Shown: one piece after another, positions 27,044 through 36,634 of the stretch
How the letters are laid out: the number at the start of each line of letters is the position of its first letter
Numbering within the stretch: position 1 is the stretch's first letter
NCBI GenBank assembly: GCA_020725025.1
Contig: DYFV01000002.1
Coordinates: forward strand, 108,632 to 172,631
DNA length: 64,000 bases
Direction: 5' to 3'
From: Azoarcus sp.
Lineage (GTDB): Bacteria > Pseudomonadota > Gammaproteobacteria > Burkholderiales > Rhodocyclaceae
The notes under the pieces: model-generated
Database searches by the model: none
What the model saw: the letters and a program-made list of their open reading frames with translations, nothing else
What the model was told of the DNA's origin: nothing
Program-made: the position numbers and the translations under genes

Positions 27044-29065
27044 ATGAACCTGCTCCTGGCCCCCGCGGCGCGCTTGATGGCGCGCCTGCGCTATCCGCAG
27101 AAGTTCGCCCTGATCGGCACGATCATGCTGTCCGCGCTGATCGGCCTCGCCTGGCTGTCGCTCGCGCCCCTGCTCGAGGACATGCGCGCCCTCGATCGGA
27201 AGGAGCGCGGCATTGCCGTCACGCAGCAGCTGTTCGAGCTGCAGCGCGGCCTGCGTTCGGCGCGCGAAGACGCCCAGCCCCTGCTCAAGGGGCTGTGGCC
27301 GGAAACACCCACCGGCGACACGTTGTGGAAGGCGCTGCAACCCACCCTCGACGCCGTCTCCGCGTTCGCGGCGGAGCCCCCCTTCGACGCGACCGCGCAG
27401 CAGCGCTGGCAGGCGGTCACGGCGCGCCTGAAGGCGTTGCGCGGCGCCTCCGCCCCGAACGGCGACCGCCTGGTCGAAGAGATCACGGCGACGATCGACG
27501 ACGTGCAGCGCCTCGCCCTGCACCTGGGCTATACCTCCGGCCTGCTGCTGGAGACCGACATCGCCACCTCCTACCTGGCCAGGAGCTATACCGGCGACGT
27601 CCAGCGCGTGCTCGAAGCCTTCTCCCGCATGAAGCTCGTGGCCGCGGCGGACGTGGTCCAGCAGGCCGCCTTTCCCGACGACAAGATCCGCCTGACCCAG
27701 TCGGGGCGCGAAATCCGCAGTTCCCTGAGCCAGCTGGACGAGCTGGAGCAGCTCGCACTGGCCGGCCACACGGAGGCCCGGATGGCCATCGACGAAGCGC
27801 TCGCCGCGACCGCGCCGGCGATCGCGCTGGCCGCGCGCATTCATGCGGATTTCGTCGAACAGGACAACCTGCCGGGAGACTCGGCACGCTTCGCTGCCGA
27901 AGTCGCGCAGGCGGAACGCGGGCTCGCCGCGCTCGCCGACCGGTTCCGGCAGCAGGCGCGCGAGCTGATCGCGGAGCGCCGCGACGCGCTGCAGACCTCC
28001 CTGCTCGCCCTCGTCGCGGTCGTATGCGCGGTGGCCCTGCTGCAGCTCTATCTGTTCGGCGGCTTCTACGCCGTCGTGCGCGACACCATCGACGCGCTCG
28101 CCGAGCATTCCGGACGGGTCGCCGCGGGCGACCTCACCGCGAGCGTGCAGGTACGCTCGCGGGACGAGCTGGCCCTGGTCGCGCAGCGCTTCGACGAGGT
28201 CGTGGTCGGCCTGCGCCAGCTGATCGGCCGCGTGACCGACTCCAGCGCGGAAGTCGCGAACGCCGCCGGGCGTCTGCTCGGATCGACGCAGCGCATCGAG
28301 GCGGCCGCGAGCGAGCAGGCTGCGGCGGTGGCGAGCACCGTCTCGTCGATCGGCGAGATGTCGGTCAGCATCTCCACCACCGCCGGCCGCGCCGAGGACG
28401 TCAGGCGCATTTCGCGCGAGAGCGTGGAGCGCGCCGACAGCGGCCGCGAGCATCTGGACCGACTTGCCGGGCAGCTCGATCGCGCGGATCAGACGGTACG
28501 GACGATGGTGCAGGCCACCACCGAGTTCCTGAGCAGTACCGCGCGCGTCGCCGGCATGACGCGCCAGGTGCGCGAGATCGCCGAGCAGACGAATCTCCTC
28601 GCTCTCAATGCGGCGATCGAGGCCGCGCGGGCCGGTGAGCAGGGCCGCGGCTTTGCGGTGGTCGCCGACGAGGTACGCAGGCTCGCCGAGCGCTCGAGCC
28701 AGACCGTCAGCGAGATCGACGCCGTGATGGCAGAGTTCGGCAACCATACCGGCACGCTGACGGAAACCCTCGCGGCCGGCGAGCAGGCGCTGCAAACCAG
28801 CCGCGCCCATGCCGGAGAAGTGGCGGCGATGCTCGGCCAGGCCCGCGACGCCGCCTGCGATGCCGACGGCGGCGTGAGCGACATCGCCGCCGCCATGCAG
28901 GCGCAGCGCGCCAGCAGCGCCGACATCACCGGCAACACCAAGCGCATCCGCGAGATGACCGAAGAGAACCACGAAGCCATCCGCCAGAGCAGCGCCGCGG
29001 TCGAGACCCTCGGACGTCTCGCCGACGAGTTGCAGCAGGCGGTGAGCCGCTTCCGGCTGCGCTGA
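27044..29065 (+). CDS. Methyl-accepting chemotaxis protein
   Basis: A 673-residue chemoreceptor. TM1 lies at about residues 22-44 and TM2 at about 320-345, flanking a long, predicted all-helical periplasmic domain. A HAMP domain ([25 protein letters not shown]) and the cytoplasmic signalling hairpin follow, with the highly conserved tip [20 protein letters not shown] and [16 protein letters not shown]. There is no C-terminal CheR-docking pentapeptide (it ends FRLR). It sits 27 bp after a GltI-like binding protein in the same direction, so amino-acid taxis through that protein is plausible. No other chemotaxis genes are nearby. Confidence 0.9.
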   Translation: MNLLLAPAARLMARLRYPQKFALIGTIMLSALIGLAWLSLAPLLEDMRALDRKERGIAVTQQLFELQRGLRSAREDAQPLLKGLWPETPTGDTLWKALQPTLDAVSAFAAEPPFDATAQQRWQAVTARLKALRGASAPNGDRLVEEITATIDDVQRLALHLGYTSGLLLETDIATSYLARSYTGDVQRVLEAFSRMKLVAAADVVQQAAFPDDKIRLTQSGREIRSSLSQLDELEQLALAGHTEARMAIDEALAATAPAIALAARIHADFVEQDNLPGDSARFAAEVAQAERGLAALADRFRQQARELIAERRDALQTSLLALVAVVCAVALLQLYLFGGFYAVVRDTIDALAEHSGRVAAGDLTASVQVRSRDELALVAQRFDEVVVGLRQLIGRVTDSSAEVANAAGRLLGSTQRIEAAASEQAAAVASTVSSIGEMSVSISTTAGRAEDVRRISRESVERADSGREHLDRLAGQLDRADQTVRTMVQATTEFLSSTARVAGMTRQVREIAEQTNLLALNAAIEAARAGEQGRGFAVVADEVRRLAERSSQTVSEIDAVMAEFGNHTGTLTETLAAGEQALQTSRAHAGEVAAMLGQARDAACDADGGVSDIAAAMQAQRASSADITGNTKRIREMTEENHEAIRQSSAAVETLGRLADELQQAVSRFRLR

Positions 29066-29229
29066 CTCCCTTTCCGCGGGCGCCACCCCTCGGTCCGCGC
29101 GGACTGGCCGCAATACGGGACTGCCCCCGACGGGCGCGATTCGCCGGGGAATGGCGGGCATCCGTCCATACGCTAGGGTACACTCCGGGGATCGACAACC
29201 GATCCCGCGGATCCTCCCGACCCGGCGCA

Positions 29230-31017
29230 ATGGACGCCCACCTCGCCCCCGCTTATCTTGCCGAAGCCATCCTCTTCCTGGGGCTATCGGGCGTACTCAT
29301 ACCGCTGCTGCAGCGACTGCGCATCAATCCCGTGCTGGGATTTCTCGCCGTCGGCATGGCAGTGGGCCCTTATGGACTCGGCCACCTCACCGCCGACACC
29401 CCCTGGTTGACCTACTTCACCTTCTCCCGGGCCGAGGACGTGGAGGTCTTCGCCAGCCTGGGCGTGATCTTCCTGATGTTCATGATCGGGCTGGAGATGT
29501 CGGTCGACCGGCTGCGCGCGATGCGGCGGCTGGTGTTCGGCCTGGGCAGCCTGCAGGTGGCACTCTCGGGGCTCGTGATCGGCCTCATCGCCTTTGCCTT
29601 CGGCCACGGCCTGCAGTCCTCGGTGGTGCTGGGGCTCGTCCTCAGTTTCTCGTCCACCGCCGTGGTGATGCAGCTCCTGTCGCAGCGGCGCGAGCTCGGC
29701 ACCCCGCTCGGGCAGGCGACCTTCTCCGTGCTGCTGTTCCAGGACCTGGCGGTGGTGCCGCTGCTCGTGCTGGTGACCATCCTCGCCCAGGAATCGGGCG
29801 CGAGCTTCGCCGGGCTGCTCGGGGTCGCGATGTTCAAGGGCGTCGTGACGGTGGTGCTCATCTACCTCGTCGGGCGGCGCGTGGTGCGCCCCCTGTTCCA
29901 CGCCGTCGCGGCCAACCGGCAGTCCGAGTCCTTCATGGCGCTCACGCTGCTGACCACGCTCGGCGTGGCCGGCCTCACCTGGGCGGCCGGCCTGTCCATG
30001 GAGATGGGGGCCCTGCTCGCGGGCCTGCTGATCGCCGAGACCGAGTTCCGGCACGAGGTGGAGGTCACCATCGAGCCCTTCAAGGGCCTGCTGATGGGCC
30101 TGTTCTTCATGTCGGTCGGCATGGGCATCGACATCTCGGCGATCCTGGCCGAGCCGATCCTGCTGCCGCTGTCGGTCGTCGGGCTGATGGCGATCAAGGC
30201 CGCCATCCTGTTCGCGCTGCTGCGCGCCTTCGGGCTCACCTGGGGCCGTTCGACCGAAGGCGCCTTCATCCTGTGCCAGGGCGGCGAGTTCGCCTTCATC
30301 GTGATCGGCATGGCGCTCGCCGTGGGTCTGCTGGACGCGGGCGTGGGGCAGTTCATGCTGCTGGTGGTGGGCCTGTCGATGCTGGTGACGCCGCCGGCGC
30401 AGCTCCTCGGGCGCCGCCTGGGCGACATGATCGACGCCCGGATCGGCAGCAAGCCGGTCCACAGCGAGGATGCGCTGGACGAGCTCGCCGGACACGTCAT
30501 CATCGCCGGCTACGGCCGGGTCGGCCAGCTCGTGGGCGAGTTGCTCGCCGGCCACGGCGTGCCGCACGTCGCCATCGAGAACGACGCCAAGATCGTGGCG
30601 CGCCTGCGCGCGCGCGGCGCGCCGGTGTATTTCGGCGACGCCAGCCATCCGGAGTTGCTGCGCAAGTTCCACCTGGAGCGTGCCGTCGCGGTGGTGATCA
30701 CCATGGACCACACAGCGGCGGCGGTGCATGCGGTGAAAGGCGTGCGCCGCGTCGCTCCCGCCGTTCGCATCGCGGCGCGGGCGCGCGACGAAACCCACGC
30801 CCAGGCGCTGCACAAGGCCGGTGCGTCCACGGTGATCCCCGAGACCCTGGAATCCGGATTGCAGCTCGCCGGTTCGGTGTTCGACACGCTGGGCGTCTCC
30901 GGCGAGGTCGCGAGCCGCCTCATCGACGGCGAGCGGCAGCGGCGCATCGGAAGCTTCGCACAGGGGCGCGCGGATGCCGGCCCGGCGGTCGCCCGGCAGC
31001 ACGCCGCGATCCGATGA
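29230..31017 (+). CDS. Kef-type CPA2 cation:proton antiporter with RCK domain
   Basis: A 595-residue protein with a CPA2 membrane domain of about 12-13 helices (residues ~8-395; motifs GPYGLGHL, FLMFMIGLEMS, SFSSTAVVMQ and FQDLAVVPLLVL). A cytoplasmic TrkA-N/RCK domain follows, with the NAD-binding loop IIAGYGRVGQLVGELLAGHG at about 419-438. The layout matches KefB/KefC/YbaL K+:H+ antiporters. The start is the ATG giving MDAHLAPAYLAEAI. A TACACT hexamer at 29179-29184 could be its -10 box. It lies between the chemoreceptor and the third binding protein but need not belong to the amino-acid module. Confidence 0.88.
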   Translation: MDAHLAPAYLAEAILFLGLSGVLIPLLQRLRINPVLGFLAVGMAVGPYGLGHLTADTPWLTYFTFSRAEDVEVFASLGVIFLMFMIGLEMSVDRLRAMRRLVFGLGSLQVALSGLVIGLIAFAFGHGLQSSVVLGLVLSFSSTAVVMQLLSQRRELGTPLGQATFSVLLFQDLAVVPLLVLVTILAQESGASFAGLLGVAMFKGVVTVVLIYLVGRRVVRPLFHAVAANRQSESFMALTLLTTLGVAGLTWAAGLSMEMGALLAGLLIAETEFRHEVEVTIEPFKGLLMGLFFMSVGMGIDISAILAEPILLPLSVVGLMAIKAAILFALLRAFGLTWGRSTEGAFILCQGGEFAFIVIGMALAVGLLDAGVGQFMLLVVGLSMLVTPPAQLLGRRLGDMIDARIGSKPVHSEDALDELAGHVIIAGYGRVGQLVGELLAGHGVPHVAIENDAKIVARLRARGAPVYFGDASHPELLRKFHLERAVAVVITMDHTAAAVHAVKGVRRVAPAVRIAARARDETHAQALHKAGASTVIPETLESGLQLAGSVFDTLGVSGEVASRLIDGERQRRIGSFAQGRADAGPAVARQHAAIR

Positions 31018-31084
31018 AGCTCCCCGGCGTCCATTCTTCGGTCGAACACCTCGTGACACGAGCCAGCATGAGTCCTTCCCTATC

Positions 31085-31999
31085 ATGATCCGCCGTGCCC
31101 GCTCCGCTCTCCGCCAGCTCTGTGCAGTGGCCGCGACCACCCTGGCGTGCTCCACCTGCCTCGCCGGCGTGACGCCCGAAGGGACGCTCGAGCGCATCCG
31201 CGAGCGTGGCGCCATCCACCTGGGGCACAGGGAATCCTCGATCCCCTTCTCCTACTACGGCCCGGGCGGCGAGGTGATGGGGTACTCCCACGCGCTCGCC
31301 CTGCGCGTGGTGGAGGCGGTGCGCGACCAGCTCGGTGCTCCCGGCCTGCCCGTGCGCCTCGTCCCGATCACCTCCCAGAACCGGTTCGACCTGCTGCAGG
31401 ACGGCACCATCGACCTCGAATGCGGCTCGACCACCCACAACTCGGAGCGTGCGCGCCAGGTGGCGTTCTCCAACACCATCTTCATCATCGGCACACGGCT
31501 TCTCACGCGGCGGGACTCCGGCATCCAGGACTTCCCGGACCTGATCGGACAGCGGGTGGTGACTACCGCCGGCACCACGTCGGAGGCGCTGCTCGAGCGC
31601 ATGAACCGGGAGCGGCAATGGCGCATGACCGTCCTCACCACGCGCGACCACGCCGAGAGCTTTCACGTGCTGGCCGACGGCCGCGCCGACGCCCTCATGC
31701 TCGACGACGCGCTGCTCTACGGCGAGCTGGCCAAGGCGCCCGACCGCGACGCCTGGCGGGTGACCGGCACGCCGCAATCCTTCGAGGCCTACGCGTGCAC
31801 CCTGCGGCGCGGCGATCACGACTTCAAGCGCCTGGTGGACCGCGTCCTCGCCCGCGTGATGATCTCCGGCGAGGCCGAGCGCCTCTACCGCACCTGGTTC
31901 ATGAGCCCCCTGCCCGGGAGCGGACTCAATCTGAACTTTCCGTTGTCCGACAGCATGAAGGCGCTGTTCCGGGCACCTAACGACATTCCCTTCCAATGA
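31085..31999 (+). CDS. GltI-like amino-acid binding protein (third paralogue, coupled to asparaginase)
   Basis: A 304-residue binding protein with a signal peptide (about residues 1-24, ending CLAG). It keeps the full GltI pattern: GHRESSIPFSYY, PITSQNRFDLLQDGTIDLE, ECGSTTHN and RDHAESF. It ends NLNFPLSDSMKALFRAPNDIPFQ, close to the E. coli GltI tail. No permease or ATPase gene is adjacent, so it may share GltJKL. Its stop overlaps the asparaginase start by 4 bp, tying binding of asparagine, aspartate or glutamate to hydrolysis in one transcript. Confidence 0.85.
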   Translation: MIRRARSALRQLCAVAATTLACSTCLAGVTPEGTLERIRERGAIHLGHRESSIPFSYYGPGGEVMGYSHALALRVVEAVRDQLGAPGLPVRLVPITSQNRFDLLQDGTIDLECGSTTHNSERARQVAFSNTIFIIGTRLLTRRDSGIQDFPDLIGQRVVTTAGTTSEALLERMNRERQWRMTVLTTRDHAESFHVLADGRADALMLDDALLYGELAKAPDRDAWRVTGTPQSFEAYACTLRRGDHDFKRLVDRVLARVMISGEAERLYRTWFMSPLPGSGLNLNFPLSDSMKALFRAPNDIPFQ

Positions 32000-32952
32000 C
32001 GTCACGTCCCACCCTCGTGCTCATCGCCACCGGCGGCACCATCGCCGCCGCGACCACCTCGTCCACCGACACCACCGGCTACGTGGCCGGCACGCTGCCC
32101 GCGGAAGCCCTGCTGGCCGCCGTCCCCGCCATCGGCGAGGTCGCCGACATGCGCGTCGAGCAGCTCTTCAACATGGACAGCCGCGACATGGGCCCGGCCC
32201 ATTGGGTGGCCCTCGCCCAGCGCACGCGCGCCGTGCTCGACGACCCGGACGTGGCCGGCGTGGTGATCACCCACGGCACGGATACGCTGGAAGAGAGCGC
32301 CGCCTTTCTCGACGCCACCCTCTCGCCCGAAAAGCCGGTGGTCCTCACCGGCGCCATTCGCCCCGCCACCGCGCTCTCGGCCGACGGCCCGGTGAACCTC
32401 TACGACGCGGTGCGTGTCGCGGCCCAGCCGGCGAGCGCCGGACGCGGCGTGCTGGTGTGCTTCGGCGGCCGGATCTTCGCCGCGGCCGGCGTGCGCAAGG
32501 CCGACACCACCGCCACGAACGCCTTCCAGGCGCCCCCCGGTGGGGTGGTGGGCCAGACCGATCCGGTGCGCTACTTCGCGCCTCCGGCTGCACGACCCGA
32601 CCCGCTCCCCCTGCCCGAGTCGGCCGACCGCCTGCCGCGGGTCGACATCCTCTACGTCGCCGCCGGCAGCCCGCCCGAGGCGCTGGACCACGCGGTGGCG
32701 AGCGGCGCCCGCGGCATCGTGCTGGCGCTTCCGGGCAACGGAAGCGTGCCCGAAGCGTGGCGCGAGCCGGTCGCCCGTGCCGTGGCGGCGGGCGTGCCGG
32801 TGGTGCGGGCGAGCCGGGTCGGCGCCGGGCCGGTCACCCCCGACGCCGACGACGCCGAGCTCGGCACCCTGCCCGCCGGCGACCGCCCGCCCTCGGCGAT
32901 GCGGGTGCTGCTCATGCTGGTGCTGGCGCAGGCGGAGGAATCCGCCCCGTAG
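31996..32952 (+). CDS. L-asparaginase (asparaginase/glutaminase family)
   Basis: A 318-residue enzyme that hydrolyses L-asparagine to aspartate and ammonia. Both catalytic threonine motifs are present: ATGGTIAA at residues ~11-18 and HGTDTLEES around residue 95. LTGAIRPATALSADGP is also typical. There is no signal peptide, so it acts in the cytoplasm, after uptake. The ATG overlaps the stop of the binding-protein gene. The stop codon TAG is supplied by the first bases of a REP-like repeat, so the extreme C-terminus (AQAEESAP) may be altered from the ancestral one. Confidence 0.88.
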   Translation: MTSRPTLVLIATGGTIAAATTSSTDTTGYVAGTLPAEALLAAVPAIGEVADMRVEQLFNMDSRDMGPAHWVALAQRTRAVLDDPDVAGVVITHGTDTLEESAAFLDATLSPEKPVVLTGAIRPATALSADGPVNLYDAVRVAAQPASAGRGVLVCFGGRIFAAAGVRKADTTATNAFQAPPGGVVGQTDPVRYFAPPAARPDPLPLPESADRLPRVDILYVAAGSPPEALDHAVASGARGIVLALPGNGSVPEAWREPVARAVAAGVPVVRASRVGAGPVTPDADDAELGTLPAGDRPPSAMRVLLMLVLAQAEESAP

Positions 32953-33040
32953 CCCGGATGGAGTGCAACGGAATCCGGGGGACGGCGGCTCGATTGGCGC
33001 CGCTACTCCCGGATTCCGCCTTCGGCTCCATCCGGGCTAC
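32949..33040. repeat. REP-like hairpin repeat, copy 3 (two inverted arms)
   Basis: The left arm GTAGCCCGGATGGAG...GGAATCCGGG and the right arm CCCGGATTCC...CTCCATCCGGGCTAC are close inverted copies separated by about 25 bases, so the whole 92 bp can fold into one hairpin. It provides the TAG stop of the asparaginase gene and lies between that gene and the convergent cysB, where it may also serve as a terminator. Confidence 0.85.
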
Positions 33041-33060
33041 AGGAACGACCGGCTCGGGTA

Positions 33061-34002
33061 TTACAGCTGGTAATCCTCCCCGTGCCCGGCCAGCGCCACA
33101 TCCACCATGCGCCGGGTCAGGTGCGGCGCGAAGAGCTCGATGAAGGCGTACATGTAGCCGCGCAGGTAGGCGTTGCGGCGCAGGCCGACGCGGGTGGTGC
33201 TCGATTCGAAGAGGTGGGAGGCGTCCAGCATCCCCAGCCCCTTGTCCACCGCCGGGTCGTAGGCCATGCGCGCCAGGATGCCGATGCCCAGATCCATCGC
33301 CACGTAGGTCTTGATCACGTCGGAGTCGATCGCCGAGAGCACCACGTTGGGCTTGAGCCCCCGTCCGAGGAAGGCCTTGTTGATCAGCCCGCGGCCGGTG
33401 AAGGCGTCGTCGTAGGTGATGATGGGGTAGCGGGCGATCGCCTCCAGGGTGAGCGGCTGCTCGCGCAGGATGGGGTGGCGCGGCGTGGCCACGATGCAGC
33501 GGTTCCACTGGTGGCAGGGTAGCGTCACCAGGTCCGGATAGTCCGCGATGGCCTCGGTGGCGATGGCGATGTCGGCCTCGCCCGACAGCACCATGTCGCC
33601 CACCTGGCGCGGGTTGCCCTGGTGCAGGGACAGCTTCACCTGCGGGAAGCGCTGCATGAAGTCGCGCACCACCCGCGGAAGCACGTAGCGCGCCTGGGTG
33701 TGGGTGGTGGCGATGGAGAGGCTGCCCACCGCCTCGTTGGCGAACTCGTCGCCCACCTGCTTCAGGCTCTCGATGTCGCGCAGCGTCCGCTCGGCGATGG
33801 CGAGCACCTGACGGCCCGGCTCGGTGATGTCCACCAGCCGCTTGCCGTGCCGCACGAAGATCTCCACCCCGAGCTCCGCCTCCAGCAGCCGGATCTGCTT
33901 CGAGACCCCCGGCTGGGAGGTGAACAACGCCTCGGCCGCCTCGGACACGTTCAGGCCGCGCCGCGCGACCTCCTGGACATATCGCAATTGCTGGAGATTC
34001 AT
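33061..34002 (-). CDS. cysB: CysB, LysR-family regulator of sulfur assimilation
   Basis: A 313-residue LysR-type activator of the CysB/Cbl group. It begins MNLQQLRYVQEVARRGLNVSEAAEAL, with the winged helix in residues 1-60. The effector domain has the CysB-type blocks SIATTHTQARYVLP, LHQGNPRQV and RCIVATPRHPIL. In known members it binds O- or N-acetylserine and sulfate or thiosulfate, and activates cys genes under sulfur limitation. It is divergent from the cys cluster it presumably controls, with a 121-bp shared region. Cbl-like specificity cannot be excluded. Confidence 0.88.
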   Translation of the reverse strand: MNLQQLRYVQEVARRGLNVSEAAEALFTSQPGVSKQIRLLEAELGVEIFVRHGKRLVDITEPGRQVLAIAERTLRDIESLKQVGDEFANEAVGSLSIATTHTQARYVLPRVVRDFMQRFPQVKLSLHQGNPRQVGDMVLSGEADIAIATEAIADYPDLVTLPCHQWNRCIVATPRHPILREQPLTLEAIARYPIITYDDAFTGRGLINKAFLGRGLKPNVVLSAIDSDVIKTYVAMDLGIGILARMAYDPAVDKGLGMLDASHLFESSTTRVGLRRNAYLRGYMYAFIELFAPHLTRRMVDVALAGHGEDYQL

Positions 34003-34123
34003 CCTGGAAAGGCCCGTGGGATGGGCTTAATAACCAAAAGTTCTTAGAGTCTAACGCAATAGGGGTTCAGGAGACTATCTCCTGCCCGTAGCATGCGGCG
34101 CAACACCTCGAAGAACACAAACC
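34003..34123. promoter_or_regulatory. Divergent promoter region of cysB and the cys cluster
   Basis: This 121-bp region contains an AT-richer block (about 34027-34072, including TTAATAACCAAAAGTTCTTAG) that stands out from the GC-rich flanks. It is the likely site for CysB binding and the two promoters. No exact consensus was matched. Confidence 0.4.
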
Positions 34124-34903
34124 ATGGACTTTGCCTACACCGTTGCCGGATTCGCCGTGGGAGCCATCGTCGGTCTGACCGGCGTGGGCGGCGGCTCGCT
34201 GATGACGCCGCTGCTGGTGCTGCTCTTCGGCATCCATCCGTCGGTAGCGGTGGGCACGGACCTGCTCTACGCGGCCATCACCAAGGCAGGCGGCACCCTG
34301 GCCCATGGCCTGAAGGGCACGGTGGACTGGCAAGTCACGCGGCGGCTCGCCGCAGGCAGCATCCCGGGCGCGATCGTGACCCTGGCGCTGGTGAGCCGGT
34401 TCGCCCCCGGCGGCATCGAGGGCGCGGCGGGCGTCATCAAGTTCTCGCTCGGCATCGCGCTGGCGCTCACCGCGGTGGCGATCATCTTCCGCAACCGCAT
34501 CCAGGCCTACGCCCTGGCCCGCTTCGGCAGCCGGCCCAACCCGGCGCGCACCAAGTGGCTGACGGTCGCGACCGGCCTGGTGCTGGGCGTGCTGGTTTCG
34601 CTGTCGTCGGTCGGCGCAGGGGCGCTGGGCGTGACGGCGCTGTTCTTCCTGTACCCGGCCATGCCGGCCCTGCGCATCGTGGGCTCGGACATCGCCCACG
34701 CCGTGCCGCTCACCGCGGTCGCCGGCATCGGGCACTGGATGCTGGGCAGCGTCGACTGGCTGCTGCTGGGCAGCCTGATCGTGGGCTCGCTCCCCGGAAT
34801 CTGGCTCGGCAGCCACATCTCGACCAAGGTGCCCGACCGGGTGCTGCGTCCCGCGCTGGCGATGATGTTGATGCTGGTGAGCGCGAAGCTGGTCATGCCC
34901 TGA
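34124..34903 (+). CDS. TauE/SafE-family sulfite/sulfonate exporter
   Basis: A 259-residue inner-membrane protein with about eight helices and the duplicated TauE signature: GLTGVGGGSLMTPLLVLLFG in the first half and VGAGALGVTALFFLYP in the second. Members export sulfite or organosulfur compounds or, in some cases, help import. First in the cys cluster, just upstream of the sulfite reductase gene, it may prevent sulfite build-up or move a sulfur species into the pathway. The gap to cysI is 48 bp, so co-transcription is likely. Confidence 0.85.
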   Translation: MDFAYTVAGFAVGAIVGLTGVGGGSLMTPLLVLLFGIHPSVAVGTDLLYAAITKAGGTLAHGLKGTVDWQVTRRLAAGSIPGAIVTLALVSRFAPGGIEGAAGVIKFSLGIALALTAVAIIFRNRIQAYALARFGSRPNPARTKWLTVATGLVLGVLVSLSSVGAGALGVTALFFLYPAMPALRIVGSDIAHAVPLTAVAGIGHWMLGSVDWLLLGSLIVGSLPGIWLGSHISTKVPDRVLRPALAMMLMLVSAKLVMP

Positions 34904-34951
34904 GCGCGACGTCGCTCGCAAACGAACCCCCAGAGAATAGAGAGACCAAGA

Positions 34952-36634
34952 ATGTACCGATACGACGCCTACGATCAGCGCATCGTCGATGAACGGGTCG
35001 CCCAGTTCCGGGACCAGACCCGGCGCTACCTGGCCGGCGAGCTGACCGAGGACGAGTTCCGTCCGCTGCGCCTGCAGAACGGCCTCTACATCCAGCGCCA
35101 CGCGCCGATGCTGCGCATCAGCGTGCCCTACGGCCACCTGCGCTCGGACCAGCTGCGCATGCTCGCCCGCATCGCCCGCGAGTACGACAAGGGCTACGCC
35201 CACTTCACCACCCGCACCAACTGCCAGTTCAACTGGCCGGCGCTGGAGAAGGTGCCCGAGATCCTGGCGCTGCTCGCCAGCGTGCAGATGCACGCCATCC
35301 AGACCTCGGGCAACTGCATCCGCAACTTCACCTCGGATCCGTACGCCGGCGTGGCGGGCGACGAGCTCATCGACCCGCGTCCGTGGGCCGAGATCCTGCG
35401 CCAGTGGGCCACCTTCCATCCGGAGTTCGCCTACCTGCCGCGCAAGTTCAAGATCGCGGTGAACGGTGCCGAGGAAGACCGCGCCGTGATCCAGGTGCAC
35501 GACATCGGCCTCGACCTGGTGAAGAACGAGGCCGGCGAGATCGGCTTCCGCGTGCTGGTGGGCGGCGGTCTGGGCCGCACCCCGATCCTGGGCGAGGAGA
35601 TCTACGACTTCGTGCCCTGGCAGGACATCATCAGCTGCCTGGACGCCATCATCCGGGTCTACAACCTGCACGGCCGCCGCGACAACGCGTACAAGGCGCG
35701 CATCAAGATCCTGGTGAAGGCGCTGGGCATCGAGGAGTTCCGCCGCCAGGTGGACGCCGAGTGGGCGCACACCCGCGGCGGCCCGACCACCCTGACCGAG
35801 GCGGAAGTCGAGCGCGTCGCGGCCCACTTCGTCGATCCGGACTACGAGACGCTGCCGGGCACCGACCTCGGCTACCGCCATGCGCTGGCCGAGAACAAGC
35901 CCTTCGCCGCCTGGGCCAAGCGCAACGTGCGCGCCCACAAGGTGCCGGGCTACGCCAGCGTGGTGCTCTCGCTCAAGAAGACCGGTACCGCCCCGGGCGA
36001 CATCACCGACGCGCAGATGGAGCTGGTGGCCGACTGGGCCGACCGCTTCAGCTTCGGCGAGCTGCGCGTGACCCACGAGCAGAACCTGGTGCTGGCCGAC
36101 GTGCGCCAGTCCGAGCTCTTCGCGCTGTGGAAGCTCGCCCGCGACGCCGGCCTCGCCACCCCCAACATCGGGCTGCTGACCGACATCATCTGCTGCCCCG
36201 GCGGCGACTTCTGCGCGCTGGCCAACGCCAAGTCCATCCCCATCGCCCAGGCCATCCAGGAGCGCTTCGACGACCTGGACTACCTGCACGACATCGGCGA
36301 GATCGAGATCAACATCTCGGGCTGCATGAACGCCTGTGGCCACCACCACGTGGGCAACATCGGCGTGCTGGGCGTCGATAAGAACGGCGAGGAGTGGTAC
36401 CAGGTGAGCATCGGGGGCGCGCAGGGCAACGACACCGCGCTGGGCAAGGTGATCGGCCCCTCGTTCGCGGCGGCCCAGATGCCCGACGTGGTCTCCGCGC
36501 TCATCGAGACCTACATCGACAACCGTCATGAAGACGAGCGCTTCATCGACACCGTGCGCCGCATCGGGCTGGAGCCCTTCAAGGCGCGCGTCTATGGCGA
36601 AAAGCAGGTGGAAAGGAAGGTGGCCAATGGCTAA
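34952..36634 (+). CDS. cysI: Assimilatory sulfite reductase hemoprotein (nitrite/sulfite reductase family)
   Basis: A 560-residue siroheme/4Fe-4S enzyme that reduces sulfite to sulfide. Cluster ligands are visible as Cys415-x5-Cys421 (CPGGDFC) and Cys458-x3-Cys462 (GCMNACG), and the two ferredoxin-like half domains include RTNCQFNW and SGNCIRNFTSDPYAG. No flavoprotein partner (cysJ) is in the cluster. Electrons may therefore come from ferredoxin or from the DUF934 partner that overlaps its 3' end by 8 bp. AGAGA lies about 6 bases before the ATG. A nitrite reductase role is less likely given the cys context. Confidence 0.88.
   Translation: MYRYDAYDQRIVDERVAQFRDQTRRYLAGELTEDEFRPLRLQNGLYIQRHAPMLRISVPYGHLRSDQLRMLARIAREYDKGYAHFTTRTNCQFNWPALEKVPEILALLASVQMHAIQTSGNCIRNFTSDPYAGVAGDELIDPRPWAEILRQWATFHPEFAYLPRKFKIAVNGAEEDRAVIQVHDIGLDLVKNEAGEIGFRVLVGGGLGRTPILGEEIYDFVPWQDIISCLDAIIRVYNLHGRRDNAYKARIKILVKALGIEEFRRQVDAEWAHTRGGPTTLTEAEVERVAAHFVDPDYETLPGTDLGYRHALAENKPFAAWAKRNVRAHKVPGYASVVLSLKKTGTAPGDITDAQMELVADWADRFSFGELRVTHEQNLVLADVRQSELFALWKLARDAGLATPNIGLLTDIICCPGGDFCALANAKSIPIAQAIQERFDDLDYLHDIGEIEINISGCMNACGHHHVGNIGVLGVDKNGEEWYQVSIGGAQGNDTALGKVIGPSFAAAQMPDVVSALIETYIDNRHEDERFIDTVRRIGLEPFKARVYGEKQVERKVANG

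Noticed and set aside
25694..29230. A 1178-codon open frame on the minus strand opposite gltL, the second binding protein and the chemoreceptor
   Set aside because: It is antisense to three clear genes with full motif sets, is rich in H, R, G and A as expected for antisense of GC-rich codons, and shows no domain.
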